Source of the DNA: Bacteroidota bacterium | GTDB lineage: Bacteria; Bacteroidota; Rhodothermia; Rhodothermales; Bin80 | Length of the DNA stretch: 37,196 nt | Direction: 5' to 3' | NCBI GenBank assembly: GCA_028873925.1 | Contig: JAPPNA010000167.1 | Coordinates: 1 to 37,196 of the forward strand | Shown here: positions 15,590-24,459 of the stretch, piece by piece | How positions within the stretch are numbered: position 1 is the first letter of the stretch | Layout: each line of letters begins with the position of its first letter | Notes under the pieces: generated by a model | Databases searched by the model: none | Seen by the model: the letters and a program-made list of their open reading frames with translations, nothing else | What the model was told of the DNA's origin: nothing | Translations under genes and position numbers: made by a program

Positions 15590-17059
15590 TCAGGGCACCG
15601 GTTTGCCCCACTGCGGCGCAGACAGATCCAACGGATCCGACCACAGGCGGCTTTGCTCAATCAGCAGCGTACGCATGGTTTCCAGCGTAGTACCCATGTC
15701 CGCGCGGCCAGCCAGATTGATGGTCTCAAACGGATCATGATTCAGATCAAACAACTGCTCCGTTCGCACCCCCGCCACTTCATACTGCAGGTATTTCCAA
15801 CCCGCTGCTGTCCGAACGCCCCGCTGCTCGTTGCGATAGGCGTAGAAGGCTGCCTCCCGGCCCGGCAGGTCCGCATCAGCCATCAGCGGCTGCAGATCCA
15901 TGCCTTCAACCGTTGGGGGCGTGGCAAGACCTGCGAGTGACGCTATCGTGGGAAAGAGATCAAACACATACACCAGCGCATCACGCCGTTCATCTGCCGG
16001 TACACCGGGACCGGCCAGAATCATGGGCACACGCATGCTGTGCTCGTAGAGATTCTGCTTGCCCAGCAGGCCGTGGCTGCCGACAGCGAGCCCGTTGTCT
16101 CCCGCCATCACCACCAGGGTGTTGTCCAACTGCCCATTGGCGCGAAGCGCATCCACAATCCGGCCAATCTGGGCATCCAATTCTGAGATCATCCCGTAGT
16201 AAAGCGCCAGCTCCTCGCGCGCGATCGCCTCGGTCCGAGGGTGCTCGCGCAGGTTCTCGTCTCTTACGCGAAGCTCACCGTTGTCAAAGGGATGCTCTGG
16301 AAGATAGTTCGGCGGAAGGGAGATGGATGCAGGCGCGTACAGCGAATCAAACGGAGGAGGCGGCGTTCGGGGATCGTGAGGGGAGGTAAACGAGACATAC
16401 GCAAAAAACGGAGCCGCGGATTGCTGCACACTGCTGAGAAAACGAATGGCCGCGTCGGCATACAAATTGCTGGAAAAACCCTCCACCGGATGTCGGTCGT
16501 CCGTCGGGTAGACACCGGTTGAGTCAAACTCGTGCAGCAGGGGCGATTCATGGCCCCCCTCTCGCGGCCAGTGCATGCCGCCGAAAAAAATGTTGTCCCC
16601 CTGTTGGAAAGCGCGGGCGAAGGAATCCTTATCGTTATGCCATTTACCGGTGGCAAATGTGGTATATCCGGCCGCGACAAAGGCCTCGGGCATCATGAAA
16701 TGATCCGCTGGAATCCGGTCCCCCTTCTCCAGCAGTCGAAAGAGCGGCCGCCCGGTCATCAACATTGAGCGGCTTGGCGCACACAGGGCCCCGTGCTGCC
16801 CGCCCATCGTATGGGCATAGGTGAATGTGGTGCCCATCTGAACGAGCCGGTCCAGATTGGGGGTGTGAATCTCGTCATTCCCCAGAGCCGCGATGGTATT
16901 GTAGCGCTGATCGTCGGTGTAGAGAACCAGCACATTGAGCGGTGCCTCTTCGGGTGCCTCGCAGCTCGCCAGCGCCAGCATTGCGGTCAGGAACAAGCCG
17001 ATCGGCCTGATGAAACGAAAACAGATAAATGGCATAGATTTTCGCAGTGGAAACATCAT
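15590..17059 (-). CDS. Lipoprotein type I sulfatase
   Basis: This 489-residue enzyme hydrolyses sulfate esters. It has a lipoprotein signal peptide with lipobox LASC33, so it is tethered to a membrane, probably facing the periplasm or outside. The catalytic cysteine C93 sits in CAPSR, the sequence modified to formylglycine. Metal-binding aspartates are in YTDDQR (D49, D50). A second metal site is in GDNGLAVGSH. Length and layout suit the S1 sulfatase family. The natural substrate is unknown; sulfated polysaccharides or organic sulfates are likely. It is transcribed divergently from the ThuA gene at 17172, sharing a 112-bp control region. I chose the first of two ATGs (17059), preceded by GGGG. 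Confidence 0.9.
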   Translation of the reverse strand: MMFPLRKSMPFICFRFIRPIGLFLTAMLALASCEAPEEAPLNVLVLYTDDQRYNTIAALGNDEIHTPNLDRLVQMGTTFTYAHTMGGQHGALCAPSRSMLMTGRPLFRLLEKGDRIPADHFMMPEAFVAAGYTTFATGKWHNDKDSFARAFQQGDNIFFGGMHWPREGGHESPLLHEFDSTGVYPTDDRHPVEGFSSNLYADAAIRFLSSVQQSAAPFFAYVSFTSPHDPRTPPPPFDSLYAPASISLPPNYLPEHPFDNGELRVRDENLREHPRTEAIAREELALYYGMISELDAQIGRIVDALRANGQLDNTLVVMAGDNGLAVGSHGLLGKQNLYEHSMRVPMILAGPGVPADERRDALVYVFDLFPTIASLAGLATPPTVEGMDLQPLMADADLPGREAAFYAYRNEQRGVRTAAGWKYLQYEVAGVRTEQLFDLNHDPFETINLAGRADMGTTLETMRTLLIEQSRLWSDPLDLSAPQWGKPVP

Positions 17060-17171
17060 GAATCCCCAGATTACAGATTTGGACGCGATTCCTCAACTGT
17101 CGTTGCGCCAGCACAGGCGACAGCACGGAGGCCATCGTCGTACATTTAGCGGGCAACAACCTGTCTGAATC

Positions 17172-18116
17172 ATGAGAACGCTACTTATGACGCTCCTGTT
17201 GAACGCCTGTGCGGCCGGCGCAGCCGGACAGTCGGAGGATCCGCTTCGCATCGTTTTTGTCACCGGCGATGAAGAGTACCGGTCCGAGGAATCGATGCCC
17301 ATGCTGGCGGGCATCCTGCAGCGCGATTACGGATTTGATGTGAGCGTCTGCTACGCGCTCAATGAGGAGGGTTACATTGACCCCAATGTGCTGGACAATA
17401 TCGCGGGATTGCGTCAGCTGGAAGAGGCTGACATGATGGTACTGTTTACCCGATTCAGGGCTCTACCTGACTCCCAAGCCCAATACATCCTGGATTTTGC
17501 GGAATCCGGCAAACCGATGGCGGGCTTCAGAACGGCCACGCATGCCTTCCTTTACAAGGAGGATCGTGAGCGCGAGCATCTCAACAATGAATGGCCCACC
17601 AGGGTGTTCGGTCAGCAGTGGATCACCCACCACGGACACTTTGACGATGGGGCACTACCCCTGACCCGGGTTGAGGTGATTGACTCCATGATGGCGCACC
17701 CGATCCTCCAGGGGGTAAATGATTTTGATGCCTATTCCTGGCTGTATCATGTGCATGGGGGAGACCACCGCCTGTACGGGGACAGCGCGCCGCTGCTGGC
17801 CGGTACTGCACTTCAGTCAAATCATGCGAACAATGACCGCCTGGACCGCTTTCCGATCCGGAATCCGGTCGCTTGGACGAAGACCTATACGGGTACGTCA
17901 GGCCGCACGGCCCGGGTATTCTTTACTACGCTCGGCCATCCGTATGACTTCAAAGATGCCTCCATGCGCCGCCTGGCCCTCAACGGCATCCTCTGGGCAC
18001 TGGGGCATGAAATCCCCGAGGGCGGGGCCAACGCGGACACCGCGGCCCCTTACGAACCGAACAACTCCGGCTTCGGCGACCGGTTCAAGCCGAATATGCG
18101 CCCGATAACTTTCTGA
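17172..18116 (+). CDS. Exported ThuA-domain protein
   Basis: This 314-residue protein has a signal peptide of about 20 residues. The ThuA fold (a class I glutamine amidotransferase-like fold) covers most of the rest, with the early strand IVFVTGDEEYR and the later GGDHRLYG and FFTTLGHPYDF segments. ThuA proteins act on trehalose-related or other sugars in some bacteria, but most have unknown roles. The conserved histidines (THAF, HHGH, VHGGDH, LGHPYDF) are more suggestive of a metal or substrate site than of amidotransferase activity, and no catalytic Cys is evident. It is convergent with the second ThuA gene (18126-19031), only 9 nt away, and divergent from the sulfatase. Confidence 0.8.
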   Translation: MRTLLMTLLLNACAAGAAGQSEDPLRIVFVTGDEEYRSEESMPMLAGILQRDYGFDVSVCYALNEEGYIDPNVLDNIAGLRQLEEADMMVLFTRFRALPDSQAQYILDFAESGKPMAGFRTATHAFLYKEDREREHLNNEWPTRVFGQQWITHHGHFDDGALPLTRVEVIDSMMAHPILQGVNDFDAYSWLYHVHGGDHRLYGDSAPLLAGTALQSNHANNDRLDRFPIRNPVAWTKTYTGTSGRTARVFFTTLGHPYDFKDASMRRLALNGILWALGHEIPEGGANADTAAPYEPNNSGFGDRFKPNMRPITF

Positions 18117-18125
18117 GCGAGGATT

Positions 18126-19031
18126 TCAGTTTTCTCCCAGAACCACGGTCTGGTCCGCGGTCGGAAAATTCCCGGGTACCGGTATGGCGACCTCGCCGGT
18201 GGCCAGCCACTCCGTTCCGCGCTGCAGGAGCGTCCTGAATCCCACGCAGCGCAGCGCCCGATCGTCCTCCTGCCCGCCCCACAAATGACCCGGAAGCACG
18301 GTTAGGACTCTGCCTTCTCCGAACGCAGTCCACCATACCATCAGCTCATGCTCACCGGTGCCGCCGAATTCCGGGTCCGACCAGGCGGTAGCCAGCACAT
18401 TGATGCCTTCGGCTGGCCCGCGCTGGCCGTGATACAACTCATCATGGGGGTGCAGCCACACCCTCGGCAACCCCGCCATGACCGGATGTTCCGGGTCTCT
18501 GGTGGTAATCTGCCAATCGTGCAGGCTCCCGTGCCCGGCACCCCGATCCTCACCGGGCGGCAGGCGGACCAGACCGGAGTCCTCGTCCCAGAAGGCCCGG
18601 TATCCAACATCGCTCCCCCTCCAGAGCTGGCCTACCATCTGTTCAAAGGCCTCCCAGCCCGGGAAGGGGTTGTTGGCGGCATGCTGCACCAGCGCCATGC
18701 CGCCACCGGCAATGTAATTCTCAAAATCCTGCCGGACAGGTTCGGGCCACATTTCGCCGTTGTAGGCCAGAATTACCACCGAATATGCCCCAAAATCCGG
18801 ATGCCAGCTGCCCCATTCCGCCGGATCAGACTCTCGGGGCGGCGCAAGCGATACCGTGATGTCAAACAGGTCGGTGTCCTGGAGCGCACTCTCCAGATGG
18901 CCGATGGTCCGCTGCCAGTCATGGTTGTTCTGACCGCTAACGATCATCACCGCGTACTTCTTTTGCTCAGCCTCCGGCCACAAAAAACCCAGAAGCACTG
19001 GCAGCCATAATAGGTGCATCGCCGAAATCAT
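18126..19031 (-). CDS. ThuA-domain protein, probably exported
   Basis: This 301-residue protein has a short hydrophobic N-terminus (LLWLPVLLGFLW), probably a signal peptide. The ThuA pattern follows: a strand with VMIVSGQNNHDW, a GGGMALVQHAAN turn, and the H-rich WLHPHDELYHG region. It is similar in fold to its convergent neighbour, although the two sequences differ greatly. Only 113 bp separate its start from the FAD-oxidase operon, so the two may share a divergent control region. Neighbourhood with a sulfatase suggests carbohydrate or glycan metabolism, but the substrate is unknown. The start at 19031 is chosen; a second ATG 12 nt downstream would still keep the hydrophobic segment. Confidence 0.8.
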   Translation of the reverse strand: MISAMHLLWLPVLLGFLWPEAEQKKYAVMIVSGQNNHDWQRTIGHLESALQDTDLFDITVSLAPPRESDPAEWGSWHPDFGAYSVVILAYNGEMWPEPVRQDFENYIAGGGMALVQHAANNPFPGWEAFEQMVGQLWRGSDVGYRAFWDEDSGLVRLPPGEDRGAGHGSLHDWQITTRDPEHPVMAGLPRVWLHPHDELYHGQRGPAEGINVLATAWSDPEFGGTGEHELMVWWTAFGEGRVLTVLPGHLWGGQEDDRALRCVGFRTLLQRGTEWLATGEVAIPVPGNFPTADQTVVLGEN

Positions 19032-19144
19032 CGTATCTTGGACTCGTTTTGAACGTATGATGCGTCAAATTAATGATTTATGGTGTTCCGCCAAGAATTT
19101 CGGCCGGTGTGGTCTTGGGGTAGTCCTTAGTCAGTAGGAGGCGG

Positions 19145-20584
19145 ATGGTGCCGCGTGGACTTCAGTTTGAGATGATTCGCAGTGAGCTCGCTGAGATCGT
19201 GGGCGATGCCCACATCTCAACGGCGGAAACCGATCGACTCGTCTATGCCACGGACTGGTTCTGGCTGCCCCAGATGTGGCTGGACCGCGGACAGGAGCCA
19301 CGCAAACCGGACTATATCGTGCGGCCGGGGTCAGCCGAAGAGGTTTCAGCTGTACTGAAAATTGCCAATGCGTACCGGATTCCGGTGATCCCCTGGGGCG
19401 GCGGGTCCGGGTCACAGGGAGGTGCCCTCTCTGTATTCGGGGGCATAATCCTGGACATGAAGCGCCTCAACCGCGTCATTGAAATTGACGAAAAATCCCT
19501 TACGGTGACCGCCGAGGCCGGTATCAACGGTAAGCAGCTTGAATGGGCCGTCAATGAAAAAGGACTGATGCTGCCCCACTATCCGGCCTCGGCCAACTGT
19601 GCCACGCTCGGCGGATATCTTGCCCCCAGAGGTACCGGCACAATCAGCACCAAGTACGGAAAAGCGGAAGACCTGGTCCTGCGCATGCAGGTCGTGCTGC
19701 CGGATGGTCACATTCTGCGGACCCCTATTGTCCCGCAGCACGCGGCTGGGCCGGACTTCTTCCGGCTGTTTCTGGGATCCGAGGGCACCTTTGGAGTCAT
19801 TACGGAAGCCACCATGCAGCTGGATTACCAACCGGAGGCCCGGCTGCTGCGCGCGTTGCTGTTTGATGATCTTACGCAGGCGATTGAAGCCGGTAGGCAA
19901 ATCATGACGCGCCGCCTGGATCCGTTTGTGATCCGGCTGTATGACCCGCGTTCAACGGCCTCACGCATCCGCAAAATCCTCGGCTACGAACTGCAGGGTG
20001 CCTACATGGTGATCGGATTTGACGGTGACCCGGACCTGGCTGCCCTGCAGGAGGAAAAGGCCATGGACATTATCGGACGGTTCGGGGCAAGGGACCTTGG
20101 GCGCGAGCCGGGGGAAGCCTGGTGGAATCACCGCTATGACTTCTATTATCCCCCCCAGAGCCTGAAGCTGCCCTGGATGTACGGAACTACCGAAACCGTC
20201 ACCACCTACGACAAAATTGAACGTCTCTACTACGCGGAAAAAAGAGCCGTAGAGGAAGGCTTCGCTGACTGGGATATTGACTTTATCGGCCACTTTTCGC
20301 ACTGGTTTCACTGGGGTGTCATGGTCTACACACGATTCATCATCAGGAATCCCCCCGAAGATGCGACGGAGGCCGTGCGCCTGCACAATCGGGTCTGGAA
20401 CACGGCCATGACCGCAGTGATGAACCATGGCGGCATGGTCAATGAGCATCACGGTGTCGGCCTAAAGCTCTCCCGCTACATGCAGCGTCAGTATGGCGAT
20501 GCCTGGCCCTTGCTGGAGCGCATCAAGAAGGCGCTCGATCCCAATGGGATCATGAACCCCGGCAAAGTCGGATTTGGATTCTAA
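19145..20584 (+). CDS. FAD-linked oxidase, GlcD/vanillyl-alcohol oxidase-like
   Basis: This 479-residue soluble flavoprotein is predicted to oxidise a hydroxy acid, alcohol or similar substrate. The FAD-binding PCMH domain covers about residues 50-235, with WGGGSGSQGG in the P-loop-like turn and GYLAPRGTG then KYGKAEDLV later. The C-terminal domain ends NPGKVGFGF, the usual end of the family. A strong AGGAGG lies 3 bp before ATG 19145; GTG at 19148 is nearly as good. It is the first gene of a four-gene operon and the only oxidase in it. Its partner next door is an Fe-S protein, which recalls the GlcD/GlcF pairing. The substrate is unknown. Confidence 0.9.
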   Translation: MVPRGLQFEMIRSELAEIVGDAHISTAETDRLVYATDWFWLPQMWLDRGQEPRKPDYIVRPGSAEEVSAVLKIANAYRIPVIPWGGGSGSQGGALSVFGGIILDMKRLNRVIEIDEKSLTVTAEAGINGKQLEWAVNEKGLMLPHYPASANCATLGGYLAPRGTGTISTKYGKAEDLVLRMQVVLPDGHILRTPIVPQHAAGPDFFRLFLGSEGTFGVITEATMQLDYQPEARLLRALLFDDLTQAIEAGRQIMTRRLDPFVIRLYDPRSTASRIRKILGYELQGAYMVIGFDGDPDLAALQEEKAMDIIGRFGARDLGREPGEAWWNHRYDFYYPPQSLKLPWMYGTTETVTTYDKIERLYYAEKRAVEEGFADWDIDFIGHFSHWFHWGVMVYTRFIIRNPPEDATEAVRLHNRVWNTAMTAVMNHGGMVNEHHGVGLKLSRYMQRQYGDAWPLLERIKKALDPNGIMNPGKVGFGF

Positions 20585-20587
20585 CCG

Positions 20588-21667
20588 ATGGAAAGCCTGA
20601 TTGCCGCCACCGAAAACTGCCGGTATTGTCTGATGTGCCGGCATGTGGCTCCCGTGGGTCATGTAATGCATGATGAGGCCCTGACACCCCACGGAATTGC
20701 CCTGGTGGTAGCCTCTCAAAAACGTGGGCTCCTCACTTGGAATGCGGAATCTGTGGCAATTCTGTATGCTGAACCGGACGCTGGCAACTGCCGTGCACAC
20801 TGTGTGACCAATCAGCCGCTGCCGGCGGCGATTGCCGCTGTGCGTGCCCAGGTCGCCAGGGAAGGTTTAGCCCCTACCGTGGCCTATGAACTCCGTGACC
20901 GCCTGCGGGAGCAGCATTCACTCTTCGGCACCTGGCAGCCAGCCAGCGGCCGCAGCCGAACCGTTCTGTTTGTAGGCGATGAGGGACACAACCTACGCCC
21001 CGATTCCACAGCCGCCGCGCTCAGGCTACTGGAGGCCGCAGGCATCGGTGCCATCCCCGTTGGGATCGGCCTCAGCAGCGGTTATTTTGCCAGCTCCCTG
21101 GGATTCCCGGCATTGGCCAAATCACTGGCCAGCAAATGCCTGGACGAAATCCGGGCGGCCGGGGCAGGAAGGGTCCTGGTACTGTCGCCCCAGGAACAGT
21201 TCACGTTCCGCCAGCTTTACCCGGAGCGTTTGGGCGTAGCGTGGCCTGACGATGTTGAGCTGGCAGATCTGTCCACCGTGCTGACAGAGGCTGTTAATCG
21301 CCGGGTTCTCAACATTAGATCTCAGCCATCGCCTGCCGCGTATGTGGATCCCTCGCATGCGGTGCGCGTGCCGGAACGGTTCGATCCGGTGCGCCTGTTG
21401 TGCGCCCGGCTGTTGGGACAACCGCCATCAGAGCTGTTCTGGCGACGGGAGCGTGCCCATCCGGTGGGCAGCACGGCGCTGCAGTTTACTCGGCCGGATA
21501 TTGCCGAACGTCTCACCCGGGCCCGCCTGAAGGATGCCACCGCACGCGGAGCTGTTACGGTGATTTGTGAGGAGCCGGCCACGCTGCATGCACTTGAGGG
21601 TCATGCCGAGGCCTGCGGCGTTACAGTGGTAGACTTATATCAGGCACTCGCCGGTGCCCTCTGCTGA
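20588..21667 (+). CDS. Fe-S protein with an apparently lost second cluster
   Basis: This 359-residue protein has the GlcF/LldE-like arrangement: a ferredoxin-type N-terminus then a long C-terminal domain. The first motif has C11, C14 and C17, but the fourth position is A21 (HVAPVG), where CP is expected. The second motif would place cysteines at 62, 65, 68 and 72; C68 and C72 are present, while 62 is Glu and 65 Ala. By the standard pairing for 2[4Fe-4S] ferredoxins, cluster I (C11, C14, C17, C72) is complete and cluster II (62, 65, 68, 21) has lost three ligands. It would thus carry a single cluster. It starts 3 nt after the oxidase gene and is probably its electron-transfer partner. Confidence 0.72.
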   Translation: MESLIAATENCRYCLMCRHVAPVGHVMHDEALTPHGIALVVASQKRGLLTWNAESVAILYAEPDAGNCRAHCVTNQPLPAAIAAVRAQVAREGLAPTVAYELRDRLREQHSLFGTWQPASGRSRTVLFVGDEGHNLRPDSTAAALRLLEAAGIGAIPVGIGLSSGYFASSLGFPALAKSLASKCLDEIRAAGAGRVLVLSPQEQFTFRQLYPERLGVAWPDDVELADLSTVLTEAVNRRVLNIRSQPSPAAYVDPSHAVRVPERFDPVRLLCARLLGQPPSELFWRRERAHPVGSTALQFTRPDIAERLTRARLKDATARGAVTVICEEPATLHALEGHAEACGVTVVDLYQALAGALC

Positions 21668-22893
21668 TGAAGAAAACTGTGGTACTTATTGGCACGCTGG
21701 ATACCAAGGGGCCGGAAATCGCCTACCTTCGGGACCGGCTACAGGCGCTCGGGCTGCAGACCCTCGTCGTTGACTCCGGCATTCTCGGTGAACCGCTGAA
21801 GATCACCCCGGATATCGGACACGAGGAATCCGCCACCTATGCAGGCTCCAATCTTGAGGCCATGCGAACAGCCGGGAGCCGCGGTAGGGCGGTCGCGTTG
21901 ATGCGCGAGTCGCTAAAGAATCTGGTCCGACAGCTCTACCAGTCCGGCCGCCTGGATGCCATCGTAAGCATGGGAGGGGCAGAAGGGGCCGTAATGGGGG
22001 CAGCGGCCATGATGGTACTGCCCCTGGGCGTTCCCAAAGTGCTCGTCTCTCCGATTGCGTCGGGATATCATTTCTTTGGGCCTTTGGTAGGGACCAGTGA
22101 CATGATGGTGGTCCATTCCGTTGTGGACATTCTCGGCTTGAATCCGATAGCCTGCGCGATTTTTGACAATGTCGCAGCCGCCCTTATGGGCATGGCGCAG
22201 CATGGCCGCGGCCTTGCCGCACCCGGCAGTAAGTATGTGGCCATCACGATGCTCGGCAACACGACCACCGCAGTAATGGCCCTGAAGGACCGACTGGAAG
22301 AACACGGCTATGAGGCCGTCATCTTTCACTCCAACGGCGTAGGGGGACCGGCTATGGAAGAGCTGGCAGCTGAAGGTCAGTTTGTGGGGGTTGTTGACTT
22401 TACCACCAATGAAGTCTACGATCCGCTCGTGGGGGGTATCCATGATGGCGGAGTTGACCGGCTTGAAGTTGTCGGGCGGCTGGGCCTGCCCCAGGTCGTG
22501 GTCCCCGGCTGCATAGATTTCAGCGTGTGGAATGCAGGCACCGTTCCGGCTGCGCTGAAGGACCGACCCAGGTACGATCATAACCCGGAGTATGTGCTGG
22601 TACGTGCCACGGGGGATGAAATGGAGGAATTGGGGTGTATCTTTGCCAAGAAACTCAATGCTGCTACCGGACCGGTCAGAGTAAGTGTGCCGACCAGGGG
22701 ACTCTCCATCCCCAATACGCCCGGCGGCGTATTTTGGGATTCATTCGCGGATGCCAGATTCCGGCGCATACTTGAAACAGACCTGCGGCGCGACATCCCG
22801 CTCACCCTTTACGACCACCATGTGAATGATCCGGAATTTGGACGCGCAGTGGCCGACGACTTTATTGCAATGATGGAAACCTTACAGCCATGA
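21667..22893 (+). CDS. Tm-1-like/UPF0261 ATP-binding family protein
   Basis: This 408-residue soluble protein has the UPF0261 (Tm-1-like) layout. The N-terminus IGTLDTKGPEIAYL is the family signature, followed by the glycine-rich SMGGAEGAVMGAAAMM and the VSPIASG segment with GTSDMM. The C-terminal half has VPGCIDF and the late PTRGLSIPNTPGG stretch. In plants the Tm-1 protein binds ATP and inhibits viral replication; the bacterial role is not established. The start overlaps the previous stop by 1 nt (TGATG), so translation is coupled to the Fe-S gene. It may process an intermediate from the oxidase, but no activity can be assigned. Confidence 0.85.
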   Translation: MKKTVVLIGTLDTKGPEIAYLRDRLQALGLQTLVVDSGILGEPLKITPDIGHEESATYAGSNLEAMRTAGSRGRAVALMRESLKNLVRQLYQSGRLDAIVSMGGAEGAVMGAAAMMVLPLGVPKVLVSPIASGYHFFGPLVGTSDMMVVHSVVDILGLNPIACAIFDNVAAALMGMAQHGRGLAAPGSKYVAITMLGNTTTAVMALKDRLEEHGYEAVIFHSNGVGGPAMEELAAEGQFVGVVDFTTNEVYDPLVGGIHDGGVDRLEVVGRLGLPQVVVPGCIDFSVWNAGTVPAALKDRPRYDHNPEYVLVRATGDEMEELGCIFAKKLNAATGPVRVSVPTRGLSIPNTPGGVFWDSFADARFRRILETDLRRDIPLTLYDHHVNDPEFGRAVADDFIAMMETLQP

Positions 22894-23816
22894 TAGCCCA
22901 CCAGACACACGATTACAGCCACCTGCCCAAGCTGACAGAAGGCGACGAGTCTTTCCGAAGCGAATTCCTGTCTTGGGATCTGGGAGATCTCACCATGACT
23001 GACATCCGGCACTACCTTGAGCACAAGGACATAATCCTGGTGCCCGTGGCCAGCCTTGAGCAGCATGGTCCCCATTTGCCCCTGTATACGGACACCGTGA
23101 CCGCGGTCCACATGTCCATGCGCGTCGCTGAAATGATTGCCGTGCTGCATGCGCCGCCGATTTGGATGGGGTATTCACCTCAGCACATGCACGAGCCCGG
23201 CCAGGGGCGCGGTACCATAACGGTGCGCAGCACGACGCTTCTGGCGGTGATGCATGATGTGGCGCGCAGCCTGATCCATCACGGATTCAACCGCATCATC
23301 TTCGTCAACGGTCACGGCTCCAACATCAAGGTGGTGGACCCCGTCCTGCGCAAGCTCCGGTACGAAACCGGTGCGCTGGTCAGCTTCGTCAAGCCGTACA
23401 TGGAGCGTTACACCGGTATCCTGAAGGGTCTGATGGAGAATTCACCTGAGGAGACACCGGGCTGGCACGCCAGTGAGCTGGAGACTTCCCAGGACCTTGC
23501 CTGGCGGGAAGATCTGGTGCGCATGGAGCGGGCCGAGTTTACGCGCGCACATATTCCAGACTTCCTGCCGCCATCGTTTGCCAAAAAGGATGGAATGCCG
23601 GATGTGGAGTTCGAAGGGTACAACTACTTCAATTTTCCGATGGATCATCACGAATTCATCGAAAGCGGGGTTATCGGCAACCCCTGCCGCGCGAGCAAGG
23701 AAAAGGGGGAGGAGGCCTTCCGCCGCCTGTCTGAACATGTCGCCCGGGGCGTACTGGAGCTGATGACTGTCCCGGTAAAGGTGCACACGCGCGCCTTTGT
23801 GGATCGTGTGATGTGA
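22890..23816 (+). CDS. Creatininase-family amidohydrolase
   Basis: This 308-residue protein belongs to the creatininase family (creatinine amidohydrolase, arylmalonate/formamide-type hydrolases and MftE-like enzymes). The metal-binding segment is E57-Q-H59-G-PHLP...D68. FVNGHGSN and WHASELETS follow, supplying the later His and Glu ligands of the known two-metal site. All ligands are present, so it should be active. An N-terminal extension of about 30 residues precedes the core. It overlaps the previous gene by 4 nt (ATGA), the last of a four-gene operon. Its likely job is hydrolysis of a cyclic amide or peptide bond in the pathway started by the oxidase. Confidence 0.88.
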   Translation: MIAHQTHDYSHLPKLTEGDESFRSEFLSWDLGDLTMTDIRHYLEHKDIILVPVASLEQHGPHLPLYTDTVTAVHMSMRVAEMIAVLHAPPIWMGYSPQHMHEPGQGRGTITVRSTTLLAVMHDVARSLIHHGFNRIIFVNGHGSNIKVVDPVLRKLRYETGALVSFVKPYMERYTGILKGLMENSPEETPGWHASELETSQDLAWREDLVRMERAEFTRAHIPDFLPPSFAKKDGMPDVEFEGYNYFNFPMDHHEFIESGVIGNPCRASKEKGEEAFRRLSEHVARGVLELMTVPVKVHTRAFVDRVM

Positions 23817-24406
23817 ACGGCTGCTCTGCCTGCACATCAGGGCTAAAGCGGAGTCCGCCCGCAGGCGTAAGAAATGCATTCCCGCTCAGCAGGCAGACCC
23901 TGCCTAGTGTAACACGGAAGCGGGGCGGTATCGTGTCGGCGTAGAGATTCACAGCTCTGCCTGATCAGCACCATTCTGCGACCGGTATTGATTTGAGCAT
24001 GGAGCCGTTTTGACTAGGGACCTGAACGCAACAGTATGCCGCGGATTTCCAAGCCGGCACGTACACTGGGCATACCGTGATCCCGAAACAGCGCGAGTGC
24101 AGCAGGCCCGCCCGCTGACCCAAGCTTGACGAAGGGCTGGCCATTGCCTGCCTGTTCCGGCTGCGAACGATCCCTTCTCTACCGGATATACGCTCTGCCG
24201 AGGAGTAATGCGCCTCCCCACCCTGCTCTGGTACCACCCAAGGGCCGACTGTCCCACAGGCAGAGAAATCTCAGCCGCGCGCGGCTGATAGGGATGCTCA
24301 AGGCGCTTATCCTTGTTCAGCGAGAAACTGGGAGGCTCAGGCCGTACCAGGCCACGCCTTGTCCAAGCTCACCGTGCGCCATGTTGCTATTATTGTCCAT
24401 AGACAG
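23817..24406. other. Noncoding gap of about 590 bp
   Basis: I see no supported gene. Open frames here are short and lack family features. A small hairpin (AGGCAG/CTGCCT, 23891-23905) is 75 bp after the creatininase stop and has no T-tract. No tRNA, riboswitch or small RNA pattern is recognisable. Confidence 0.5.
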
Positions 24407-24435
24407 TTGATACGGGCCGATCCCATTGAGATATA
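24407..24435 (+). promoter_or_regulatory. Candidate promoter for the MscS-ATPase operon
   Basis: TTGATA (24407-24412) is followed after 17 bp by GATATA (24430-24435). The first is near the -35 consensus; the second is a weak -10. ATG 24460 lies 25 bp downstream, giving a short leader that would include the palindrome at 24442-24453. Confidence 0.3.
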
Positions 24436-24441
24436 GCAGCT

Positions 24442-24453
24442 AACTGATCAGTT
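24442..24453. promoter_or_regulatory. 12-bp perfect palindrome, candidate operator
   Basis: AACTGATCAGTT is perfectly self-complementary and lies between the candidate promoter and the start codon at 24460. This is where a dimeric repressor would block transcription. It overlaps the expected ribosome-binding region. One 12-bp palindrome alone could occur by chance. Confidence 0.3.
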
Positions 24454-24459
24454 GCCGCA

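Noticed and set aside
23881-23960. SRP RNA or other structured RNA after the creatininase gene
   Set aside because: A GGAAGC-like stretch was noticed, but the conserved SRP loop sequence and pairing are absent.
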